NCBI GenBank assembly: GCA_910583965.1
Contig: CAJUAE010000096.1
Span: 1-12,330 of the forward strand
Direction of reading: 5' to 3'
Length of the DNA stretch: 12,330 nt
Source of the DNA: an uncultured Lachnospiraceae bacterium
Lineage (GTDB): Bacteria; Bacillota; Clostridia; Lachnospirales; Lachnospiraceae
In this document: piece after piece, positions 7,121 to 12,330 of the stretch
Position numbering within the stretch: the first letter of the stretch is position 1
Layout: each line of letters begins with the position of its first letter
Position numbers and translations under genes: made by a program
Notes under the pieces: generated by a model
The model's database searches: none
What the model was told of the DNA's origin: nothing
The model's input: only the letters and a program-made list of their open reading frames with translations

Positions 7121-7601
7121 AACCGCCCTTACGCTGTTTTCCACATCAAAAATACAGTTTATACTTTCCTACGCACCACTGTAATCTATTTTAATTTGCC
7201 GTGCCATTCTGATTGCTGGAGATAAAAAATCCCCTGCCGTTTTTCCTGTTCCCTAAGTCTATAAAACCACATACAGGTGGCAGTTCATTACGCTGCCCAC
7301 ATCGGAATTGCACCGTCATCCTGTGACTGGATTTTATCCAAAATCCAGAAGTATCATTATCACGGATATGCCTCATCGCCCCACACATCTGCTGTGCATT
7401 TTGTCAGGTTCTTATCGCTCCATGCCTTTGCTTCAATGCCCTGTCCTGCATTTCCTCACGTCCATTCCAAAACCGTTTTGGAACAGGCATATCATGGCGC
7501 ACCCACATCGTGGCTACACATATCCTCACGTCCTGTATGCCATGCGATATTCAGTTGTCAAAATCAGTTCCACATATGGAGAAATCCCTCCAAAAGTCCG
7601 G
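7121..7601. other. long region without a convincing gene between oriT region and HTH gene
   Basis: All frames here lack good ribosome binding sites or recognisable domains. The region does hold two strong inverted repeats. CTGGATTTT/AAAATCCAG (7327-7335 and 7340-7348) has a 4-base loop. TTCCAAAAC/GTTTTGGAA (7465-7473 and 7475-7483) has only one base between the arms, so it is more likely a protein-binding palindrome or decayed repeat than a hairpin. Composition matches the backbone to its left. It could be the leader of the mobilization operon or a decayed gene. Confidence 0.45.
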
Positions 7602-7931
7602 TTACAGTTCCAGCTTATACGCCCCATATTTCCGAAGTATACGTTTTAAGATTTTTTTATCCTCACCCTCCGCCGCATCATACATTTTTTTGAGCCGTTC
7701 CTGCTCGGTAAGAGTGAGTGTATTGTTATATGGTTTGTAACCGTCCATGATAAAAACTCCCCCTCCTGCTCCCGGCTTCGTGTATATAGGATAGCCATAA
7801 GAGAGAGCCGAAATATCCCTTAATATTGTGCGTCTGGTGACGCCAAATTCCTGTGCCAGCTCTTTCGCTGTAACGTGACCACTGACCACAAGAATGCTGA
7901 TAATCTCCATCCTGCGGTCTGCGGCGGTCAT
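7602..7931 (-). CDS. short HTH_11/DeoR-type DNA-binding regulator
   Basis: The 109-residue protein begins MTAADRRMEIISILVVSG. A winged helix follows: TAKELAQEFGVTRRTILRDIS is the recognition helix region (21-41) and YTKPGAGGGVFI the wing (50-61). The DeoR and WYL regulators it resembles usually carry a further 150-250 residue ligand domain. Here only a charged helical tail follows (about 72-105), so it acts as a stand-alone DNA-binding module. I use the ATG at 7931 because AAGGAGGGAG sits just upstream; the longer frame to 7985 has no site. Its position upstream of the possible oriT and relaxase gene, on the same strand, suggests that it controls the mobilization operon. This is inferred. Confidence 0.85.
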   Translation of the reverse strand: MTAADRRMEIISILVVSGHVTAKELAQEFGVTRRTILRDISALSYGYPIYTKPGAGGGVFIMDGYKPYNNTLTLTEQERLKKMYDAAEGEDKKILKRILRKYGAYKLEL

Positions 7932-8056
7932 GCTGCTCCCTCCTTTTGTCCAACCCCAGTTACATTCTAAATGGTAAAGGTGCAAAAACCTTTCCTATTT
8001 AAAAAATTTTTTCAGAAAAATACCTGCCAAAATTTAGCAGTTGTACCCTTATAGTT

Positions 8057-8091
8057 TTTATGCAGTTTATACAGACGGAAATCTGCATAAA
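8057..8091. promoter_or_regulatory. inverted repeat upstream of the HTH regulator gene, possible operator
   Basis: TTTATGCAG (8057-8065) and CTGCATAAA (8083-8091) are exact reverse complements, 17 bases apart and about 125 bases upstream of the HTH gene start. A dyad with this spacing could bind a dimeric regulator, perhaps the HTH protein itself. No clear -35/-10 pair was found beside it, so the assignment is weak. Confidence 0.3.
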
Positions 8092-8122
8092 TTGCTCATA
8101 GGAGAATATCCTCCTTATAGCA

Positions 8123-8154
8123 GTCACAAAAGTTTAGTGCTTAACTTTTGTGAC
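8123..8154. repeat. 12-bp perfect inverted repeat at the backbone/cargo boundary
   Basis: GTCACAAAAGTT (8123-8134) and AACTTTTGTGAC (8143-8154) are exact reverse complements with an 8-base loop. It sits where composition changes from the moderately GC-rich backbone to AT-rich cargo, and just left of the transposase remnant. It may be a terminator, an end of a lost insertion sequence, or a recombination scar. No T-tract follows on either strand. Confidence 0.5.
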
Positions 8155-8240
8155 CATGTTTAAAGATTTGGTCTATTGTCTCATATTTGCCAGGTTTGCT
8201 CTAGGTACATGCTATCCACCGTTTACTTTCAAGCATAGAA

Positions 8241-8529
8241 AAAATAAACATGATTTCAGCAATCAAGAAACCTGCTATTTTCTCTGCTATGAGGAAAATA
8301 TGACACAGCAGTTTTTATAGACTTTATGAAACGTTTTATCAATGAAACGGATTGGAAAGTGCTATTTATAGTGGATAATTTTAAAGTTCATCATGGAAAA
8401 CTGATGGAGGAATGGCAAAAGGAACACAAGGATGAGATAGAATTATTTTTCTTATGTCCATATTCACTAGAAATTAATCCTGATGAATATCTAAATCATA
8501 ACTTGAAACAAAAAATCCGTGGTGGTTGA
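8241..8529 (+). pseudogene. IS630-family transposase remnant with frameshifts
   Basis: The last frame (8326-8529) encodes a DDE_3-type C-terminal part. VLFIVDNFKVHH contains the second catalytic Asp, and SLEINPDEYLN contains the third acidic residue in the usual NP-x-E context. Upstream, the matching family sequence is spread over other frames: INMISAI at about 8243-8264, CYEENMTQQFL at about 8284-8317, then DFMKRFINETDW in the final frame. At least two frameshifts therefore separate the pieces, and the N-terminal half of the protein is missing. The gene is on the plus strand, opposite to most of the window. It is a decayed insertion at the cargo edge and no terminal repeats were found. Confidence 0.8.
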
Positions 8530-8811
8530 GTTTGCTAATTTTCTGCATTTACTGAATTAATTTTTGCCTTACATTGGAATAAAACATGCAGTCCACAACT
8601 CCAATTTCTGTCTGAATGCAGCTCTAGTCGATATAGGTTGTAATGAAGTAAATTAAGGAGACTGTTGTTTCAAAATTTATGAAGCAACAGTCTTTATATA
8701 GAATGAGCAGATAATTACTGTGAAAGTCCTAACAATGTATCAAGAAATTTGACACATTATAATATTCTTAGAACTTCTGTTTATGGTGATATTTCAATAT
8801 GACATGAGAAC
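8530..8811. other. AT-rich gap between transposase remnant and cargo operon
   Basis: No coding frame is supported here. The notable structure is a 14-bp inverted repeat (8659-8672 and 8680-8693, AGACTGTTG against CAACAGTCT, with one G-T wobble) and a 7-base AT loop. A short T-rich run follows on the plus strand. The octamer CTTAGAAC occurs twice near the end of the operon, at about 8767-8774 and 8811-8818. Confidence 0.5.
8659..8698 (+). terminator. terminator-like hairpin beyond the transposase remnant
   Basis: The 14-bp stem at 8659-8672 and 8680-8693 contains one G-T wobble and a 7-base loop. It is followed on the plus strand by TTATAT, a weak U-tract. It could end plus-strand transcription from the transposase remnant. 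On the minus strand it lies about 120 bases beyond the cargo operon and could also terminate that transcript, although no T-tract follows in that direction. Confidence 0.45.
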
Positions 8812-9318
8812 TTAGAACGTAATTGAACCGCCAGTAATATTGAGTGTGCTATCGGACACATTGGTAAGATAGAAACTATATCTTCCGGTATTAGGTATAG
8901 ATATTGAAGTAGTGTTTGTTCTGGCGGTTCCATCGTAGGTTTGTGTTTCGTTTCCATTTGAATCCTTATATCCCATAACTACATGAGCCGAGGATTTTAA
9001 TTTGACGGTAAATTTAACTGTCGAACCACCCGCGATGTAAAAGTCCGAGCCATCTGAATCTCTAAAGGTCATAGTATACCCATTTTCAAGTGTATCTGCC
9101 GATATATTTATTAACGGCATTATACCATTTTCGTCTTCAACAGTTGTTGATAAATCAAACAGATCATAAATTTTAGATACTTCCTGACCATCTTCGGATG
9201 TTATAGTTACCTCTAACGAATCAGTGTTTTCACTTTCTGCTGCAAATACAGGCATAGCTGCAAAGGATAAAGCAGCTATCAAAGTTAATGTTGCTAATAT
9301 ATTCTTTCTTCTTTTCAT
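8812..9318 (-). CDS. secreted beta-rich protein with a domain resembling the neighbouring sensor's ectodomain
   Basis: The 168-residue product has a textbook signal peptide: MKRRKN, a hydrophobic core to about residue 24, and a predicted signal peptidase I site after MPVFA (about residue 26). The mature protein is small, acidic and rich in Ser, Thr and Asn. A region to about residue 68 ends in ENGIMPLI. A predicted beta-sandwich-like domain (about 82-168) follows, ending RYSFYLTNVSDSTLNITG. That domain can be laid over the last 88 residues of the M56 protein encoded just upstream (shared GY, G, P-x2-G-x-Y-x-FY and terminal S-I patterns). I start it at the ATG at 9318, with GGAGGAAGATCA before it. 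It is the last gene of the BlaI-M56 operon, 52 bases after the M56 stop. The family is not recognised and the function is unknown. Possibilities include ligand, decoy, substrate or surface protein. Confidence 0.85.
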   Translation of the reverse strand: MKRRKNILATLTLIAALSFAAMPVFAAESENTDSLEVTITSEDGQEVSKIYDLFDLSTTVEDENGIMPLINISADTLENGYTMTFRDSDGSDFYIAGGSTVKFTVKLKSSAHVVMGYKDSNGNETQTYDGTARTNTTSISIPNTGRYSFYLTNVSDSTLNITGGSITF

Positions 9319-9370
9319 TGATCTTCCTCCTAGTGCTTTATATCTGCTCATTTATATTGCTATATTGTAA

Positions 9371-10789
9371 TTATGAAATGGAAAGTGAATGAATATAAAT
9401 CGTGTCAGAAGATGCCCCTATAAAATAAAATGCATAATTTCCCTCTTTAGGAGCTACAAACTCAACAGATTCGTTGTGCGTAATCTTCCCGCTGAAAATG
9501 TCTGTATAAGAATTATCAATAACATAACCAATTACTGCTGTTTGACCATCCTTAAAGACATCCTCAATATTTACGTCTATGCAGATTGTTTCTCCCTGTT
9601 TCAGTGACCAAGTTTCATTTTGGTCTTTATAAAGTATCATCTTACCGTTTTCTGCATCATGTTCAGATGCAGTTCCATTTTTTAAATTAATAACTTCTTC
9701 TGATTTAACAAAGTCAACAGAACAATTTGCTGTTCTTGTTTCCATAAAATTATTTGGTGTTTCTATTCCTTCAGGAGTTGTATCCTGTGAAGTAAACCGA
9801 ACAGTTCCAGATGCTTCTGAAACAGAGTCCGTAGTAAATGCGATTGATGTACTGATAATGATAGCAAATGCTGATAGTATTCCTATAAAGCTTACTCTTC
9901 GGGTTTTCATAATTAATACCATCCTTTCTTCAATGGGGTTCTTACTAAAACGATTTGCAAAAGGTGTAAAAGAACTTTTCTTTTCTTCGAGTTCGATTAG
10001 GGTTAATGCATAAGAATACCTAACTGTTTCTCCAAGTGTCCACACTACAGTTTCATCACAGGATAATTCAATATCACGATTTGCCAATATATACATTATC
10101 CAGACAAAAGGATTAAACCAATGTACACATACAGAAATCGCCAGAAACCACTTTAATAAGATATCTAATTCCTGAATATGTGCATATTCATGGGTAAGAA
10201 TATATTGAAGTTGTGTTTCATCTGTCCAATCTGTTGTTTTAGGCAATAGTACTACAGGTCTAAACAGACCATATGTTAATGCAGTAGTTACCTTATCCGA
10301 TTGCCGGATATCTACCCTTCTCTTTATGAAATGTTCCTGTTTCCATTTTTCTATCAATGCATTCTCAACGGGCAAAGACGTTTTATATTCCATGAGACAA
10401 CGGAAATGCGATATGAGAAAAAATAATGCACATACACATATTCCAATAATCCAAAGCACCCTAATAAGCAGTATATTCATATCAGCCACATTTGTTAGGG
10501 GAACAGTTGAAGTAATATTTGATGCTATGTCGCTTACAGCATTTCTGTCAATGGAAAATTCTAATTCTAAAAAAGTAGTTGTGTTTATTAATCTATTTTT
10601 CAGCACATTTATCAGTGTATAAACACTGAACTTTGATGAAACAAAAAACGGTACAAGCAACCGATACAACACAACACTCCACAAAACAGGGAAAGTTTTT
10701 TTAGGCAGCCATTGGAGCATAGTGATACGGATGAATGTAATAACAAAAATCAAAATGCTTGCCAAAAAGTTCATTTTTAATATCGTCAT
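9371..10789 (-). CDS. M56 family (BlaR1/MecR1-type) membrane metallopeptidase sensor with novel ectodomain
   Basis: The 472-residue protein has membrane segments at about 5-25, 33-51, 105-127 and 299-320. Between the last two lies the cytoplasmic gluzincin domain. It has zinc motif HEYAH (200-204) with catalytic Glu201, and RDIELSCDE (238-246), which supplies the third ligand Glu241. In BlaR1/MecR1 this protease, on ligand binding outside, leads to cleavage of a BlaI-type repressor. The extracellular part (about 321-472) is only 150 residues, far too short for the penicillin-binding domain of BlaR1, and no serine-x-x-lysine acylation site with beta-lactamase context is visible. It therefore probably senses something other than beta-lactams. 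Its last 88 residues resemble the secreted protein encoded downstream. The gene starts 10 bases after the repressor gene, with an AAGGGAAA ribosome binding site overlapping the repressor stop. Confidence 0.92.
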   Translation of the reverse strand: MTILKMNFLASILIFVITFIRITMLQWLPKKTFPVLWSVVLYRLLVPFFVSSKFSVYTLINVLKNRLINTTTFLELEFSIDRNAVSDIASNITSTVPLTNVADMNILLIRVLWIIGICVCALFFLISHFRCLMEYKTSLPVENALIEKWKQEHFIKRRVDIRQSDKVTTALTYGLFRPVVLLPKTTDWTDETQLQYILTHEYAHIQELDILLKWFLAISVCVHWFNPFVWIMYILANRDIELSCDETVVWTLGETVRYSYALTLIELEEKKSSFTPFANRFSKNPIEERMVLIMKTRRVSFIGILSAFAIIISTSIAFTTDSVSEASGTVRFTSQDTTPEGIETPNNFMETRTANCSVDFVKSEEVINLKNGTASEHDAENGKMILYKDQNETWSLKQGETICIDVNIEDVFKDGQTAVIGYVIDNSYTDIFSGKITHNESVEFVAPKEGNYAFYFIGASSDTIYIHSLSIS

Positions 10790-10799
10790 AATGTTTCCC

Positions 10800-11159
10800 T
10801 TAATTCAAATTTCTTATAAGTTGCTTAATCCGGCTGATTTCCTCTGGTGTGATATTTTTATTTCCCAAAAGGGCAGCAACAAGATGATCTGTAGATCCAT
10901 CGTACATTTTATTTATAAGTTCTCTGGTTTCAAATTCTCTTACCTGATCTTTTGTGACAAGCGGACAACAGACAAAATTTGGCTCTTTTCGCTGAATAAC
11001 ACCCTTATCTATACATTTTTTTATAACTGTATACGTTGTAGTTTTACTCCATCCCACCTGTTCCTTTAATATTTCTGCAACATGCTTTGCGGTAGTTTCC
11101 CCCCTTTTCCAAAGAACATCCATAATTTTAAGCTCTGAATCAAACAATTTGATTTCCAT
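10800..11159 (-). CDS. BlaI/MecI-family transcriptional repressor
   Basis: The 119-residue protein matches the family length (about 120-126). It has the winged-helix signature from its start: LFDSELKIMDVLWKRGETTAKHVAEIL, with WSKTTTYTVIKKCIDKGVIQRKEPN as recognition helix and wing. A helical C-terminal dimerization half follows (about 75-119). In the family, the dimer represses its own operon until cleaved by an M56 sensor protease. Its ribosome binding site is near perfect (AGGAGGTGATTTT before ATG). It is the first gene of a three-gene operon with the M56 sensor and the secreted protein, and three dyads of the expected size overlap the promoter. The family call is secure, and autoregulation is strongly implied. 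Confidence 0.93.
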   Translation of the reverse strand: MEIKLFDSELKIMDVLWKRGETTAKHVAEILKEQVGWSKTTTYTVIKKCIDKGVIQRKEPNFVCCPLVTKDQVREFETRELINKMYDGSTDHLVAALLGNKNITPEEISRIKQLIRNLN

Positions 11160-11178
11160 AAAATCACCTCCTATATTA

Positions 11179-11228
11179 TTCTATTCCAATAGACGTTCTA
11201 CTGTAATAGAAATTCTATCACGATAGAA
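11179..11228. promoter_or_regulatory. three tandem dyad operators, 17-bp period, for the BlaI-type repressor
   Basis: Three 16-base dyads share a TTCTAYY-N2-RATAGAA core. They are TTCTATTCCAATAGAC (11179-11194), TTCTACTGTAATAGAA (11196-11211) and TTCTATCACGATAGAA (11213-11228). The third is a perfect palindrome with a 2-base centre, and the first two have one mismatch each. Starts are exactly 17 bases apart. The third overlaps the -10 box and the other two lie over the transcription start and leader, ideal for repression. No similar dyad precedes the M56 or secreted-protein genes, so one control region serves the operon. Confidence 0.75.
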
Positions 11229-11240
11229 TACTTATGTCAA
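11212..11240 (-). promoter_or_regulatory. promoter of the BlaI-M56-secreted protein operon
   Basis: On the minus strand a consensus -35 box TTGACA (11235-11240) is followed, after exactly 17 bases, by a -10 box TAGAAT (11212-11217), one base from consensus. The -10 box lies within the third operator dyad. The promoter is about 50 bases upstream of the repressor ATG. Confidence 0.8.
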
Positions 11241-11300
11241 TAATAATTACAGAAACTCTTTCAAATTCTTTCAAATTTTTATATAATAAGTTACTATTCA

Positions 11301-11337
11301 GGGCGATATTCATAGTTTTGCTTCGCAAAAATCACCC
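11301..11337. repeat. imperfect stem-loop right of the operon promoter
   Basis: GGGCGAT (11301-11307) pairs with ATCACCC (11331-11337) with one mismatch. An inner perfect stem TTTTGC/GCAAAA (6 bp, loop TTC) lies at about 11316-11330. It lies in the intergenic space between the divergently oriented repressor gene and HTH fragment. It may be a terminator or the remains of a small repeated element. Confidence 0.4.
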
Positions 11338-11361
11338 CTCACTCCTAAATCATGTTCTCAC

Positions 11362-11385
11362 GGAATGCGCAGTTCAGCGCATTCC
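11362..11385. repeat. 9-bp perfect inverted repeat just before the HTH fragment
   Basis: GGAATGCGC (11362-11370) and GCGCATTCC (11377-11385) are exact reverse complements with a 6-base loop. The structure ends seven bases before the GTG that opens the HTH frame and would mask any ribosome binding site there. It is more GC-rich than its surroundings. Confidence 0.5.
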
Positions 11386-11391
11386 TGACCC

Positions 11392-11574
11392 GTGAAAAGT
11401 AACAATAATAATATTTGCAATAGTTTCTGTGTACTCAAAAAAGTAAAAATTATTTATATTACTCCGGCAGTTATAAATCGACTTACCATTTCTTTGTTGG
11501 AAAAGAAACTGGCGCAAAAAGAAATCGCTGAAATCATCGGAATTTCCACACAGGCAGCAAGAAAGCAAATTTGA
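11392..11574 (+). pseudogene. short HTH-containing fragment
   Basis: The 60-codon plus-strand frame begins with GTG and has no ribosome binding site. Its last part reads LLEKKLAQKEIAEIIGISTQAARKQI, a good helix-turn-helix match of the kind found in sigma region 4-like and Xre-like proteins. It stops immediately afterwards (TGA at 11572-11574), where most such proteins would continue. It is most likely the remnant of a regulator, but could be a very short functional HTH peptide. An 8-bp hairpin (GCAAATTT and AAATTTGC, 11565-11583) spans the stop codon. Confidence 0.4.
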
Positions 11575-11996
11575 AAAATTTGCACAAAAAATTCTACAGA
11601 ATATAAATTATACTCACGAGAGGTAAAATTTACCGAATCAAATGTGCAGTTTCCTGATTAGTGAAAGTTTTACTTAGTTTATGCACCAATAAAATTTGCT
11701 ATAAAATAAAAAGCTCTTACATATTCTGGCAAATTTTTCTGCTCGTGAGACGTAATTGCCCAGCTCTTACAAATTTGCAATTTCTTCTTTTATTGCAAGA
11801 TATATTGTTTGGCATAGGATTTATCCCTCTTACCTGTTCCTTTCCTTTTTCCACGATAATAAACGTAAATTTTGGAGATAAAGCACCTAATCTGTAACAC
11901 CTTCCACTCATGCCATACAGACAGAGATGTATATCCATAAAAGTATCCGCTTTACACTGCCATACACACAAACTGCCTTGCCTGCGTTTTCCCACA
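11575..11996. other. AT-rich gap without a supported gene
   Basis: Frames here are short or lack initiation signals. A 29-codon minus-strand frame (MWENAGKAVCVYG, 11908-11997) overlaps the stop of the next ORF as TGATG and may be a coupled peptide, but nothing supports it beyond that. The main structural feature is the inverted repeat at 11612-11750. Confidence 0.4.
11612..11750. repeat. 139-bp segment bounded by imperfect 20-bp inverted repeats (MITE-like)
   Basis: The sequence at 11612-11631 and the reverse complement of 11731-11750 match at 16 of 20 positions. They share a perfect core CTCACGAG (11613-11620) against CTCGTGAG (11742-11749) and a shared AAATTTT run. The segment between is AT-rich and noncoding. 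Size and ends suit a miniature inverted-repeat element, but no target-site duplication is evident. Confidence 0.35.
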
Positions 11997-12164
11997 TCAA
12001 TTATCGTCAGAATTTAACTTTGCCATTCTGTGCCTTACCTGTTCCCTCTGTTCGTCACGTACTGTTCTTGGCTTACGGTAAGTAACGTATGATTTTGGCA
12101 TGGAATAGGTTTTGTCAATGTCAGTCTGCCCTGCAATCCCTTTTCCAGTGTGTCCATGCTCCAT
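11997..12164 (-). CDS. unrecognised 55-residue ORF with basic tail
   Basis: The frame starts at an ATG at 12164 (MEHGHTGKGIAGQTDIDKTY) and ends with a charged helical tail, YRKPRTVRDEQREQVRHRMAKL. No clear ribosome binding site precedes it; the upstream sequence is A-rich. Tails of this type end several phage and mobile-element proteins. The frame could therefore be the C-terminal remnant of a larger gene broken between 12165 and 12210. Composition has returned to that of the backbone. No function can be assigned. Confidence 0.4.
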   Translation of the reverse strand: MEHGHTGKGIAGQTDIDKTYSMPKSYVTYRKPRTVRDEQREQVRHRMAKLNSDDN

Positions 12165-12210
12165 ATTCAGTTTTTATTTTAGCGCCTGTCATGCCTTGCC
12201 GACCGCGCTG

Positions 12211-12330
12211 TTACTGAAATGCGGAATGCCTTGATTTTACTTGGTTTATTGATGTATCGCTCCGCACGGTCTTTTTCAGTCGGTCATTTTTTGCGGACAG
12301 TTCAATACATGCCTGTCTGTTTCGCTCCCT
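12211..12330 (-). CDS. C-terminal tail of an unrecognised gene running off the window
   Basis: The minus-strand frame is open from the window edge to a TAA at 12211, giving 39 residues (RERNRQACIELSAKNDRL and beyond). The last part (SINQVKSRHSAFQ) looks less protein-like. Another frame reads ERYINKPSKIKAFRISVTAR over 12186-12270. The natural gene may thus shift frame near 12270, or two genes overlap. I cannot name it. Confidence 0.3.
   Translation of the reverse strand, partial: RERNRQACIELSAKNDRLKKTVRSDTSINQVKSRHSAFQ

Noticed and set aside
6959..7144. Minus-strand frame encoding MNVMVCSRPFCVF and a Lys/Arg-rich end, with a GGGCGG sequence before an ATG at 7120
   Set aside because: The frame runs straight through the 12-bp inverted repeat and a second imperfect one, so its residues are dictated by the repeats. 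No domain is recognisable. It is treated as part of the structured possible oriT region, though a real small gene cannot be excluded.
7150..7200. Possible minus-strand promoter (ATTACA and TATAAA) upstream of the oriT region
   Set aside because: The -35 match is poor and the spacing is short (16 bases), too weak to list as a feature.
8740..8770. TTGACA followed closely by TATAAT on the plus strand
   Set aside because: The two boxes are only about 5 bases apart, so they cannot form a sigma-A promoter, and no gene follows on that strand.
11717..11995. 92-residue minus-strand frame beginning MGKRRQGSLCVW
   Set aside because: It has no ribosome binding site, odd composition (many Cys, Arg, Met) and no domain. 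It probably is a chance frame.
1..12330. CRISPR arrays, tRNA or rRNA genes
   Set aside because: No regularly spaced repeats with unique spacers and no recognisable tRNA or rRNA sequence were seen on either strand.

Overview
The window looks like mobile DNA from a gut-type Clostridia (Lachnospiraceae-like) genome. The reasons are the large serine recombinase, the Pre/Mob-type relaxase of a kind common in those genomes, strong AGGAGG ribosome binding sites, and a moderately GC-rich backbone interrupted by an AT-rich stretch. Almost every convincing gene is on the minus strand, so functional order runs from right to left.

Region 1 (1-1445) is the 3' part of a conjugative-element module. It holds the start of an unrecognised small gene (1-102) and the C-terminal part of a large SF2/SNF2-type helicase gene (228-1445). 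The helicase gene loses its reading frame homology at about 1443, where foreign sequence starts. Region 2 (about 1446-7990) is the backbone of a second, Tn4451-like mobilizable element apparently inserted in that helicase gene. It contains a large serine recombinase with its own promoter, a 56-codon ORF, a perfect bidirectional terminator, a DnaC/DnaI-like helicase loader, a phage-type replication initiator with a symmetric repeat cluster inside it (a possible origin), a small membrane protein, a Pre/Mob relaxase, a hairpin-rich possible oriT, and a short DeoR-type HTH regulator.

Region 3 (about 8000-11750) is AT-rich cargo. It has a decayed IS630-family transposase and an intact three-gene operon: a BlaI/MecI-type repressor, an M56 (BlaR1/MecR1-type) metallopeptidase sensor with an unusual non-penicillin-binding ectodomain, and a small secreted protein. 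The last 90 or so residues of the secreted protein resemble the sensor's ectodomain. The operon is preceded by a near-consensus promoter overlapped by three dyad operators spaced exactly 17 bp apart. A short HTH fragment and a MITE-like inverted repeat lie to its right. Region 4 (about 11990-12330) returns to backbone-like composition and holds small, possibly broken, minus-strand ORFs that I do not recognise.

Working model: region 2 supplies excision (recombinase), replication (initiator and loader) and transfer (relaxase and oriT) for a mobilizable element. Region 3 is a self-regulated signal-responsive cargo operon in which an M56 protease would cleave the BlaI-type repressor. The likely novelty is the third gene and its shared domain with the sensor. 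The right end of the nested element was not found in the window.
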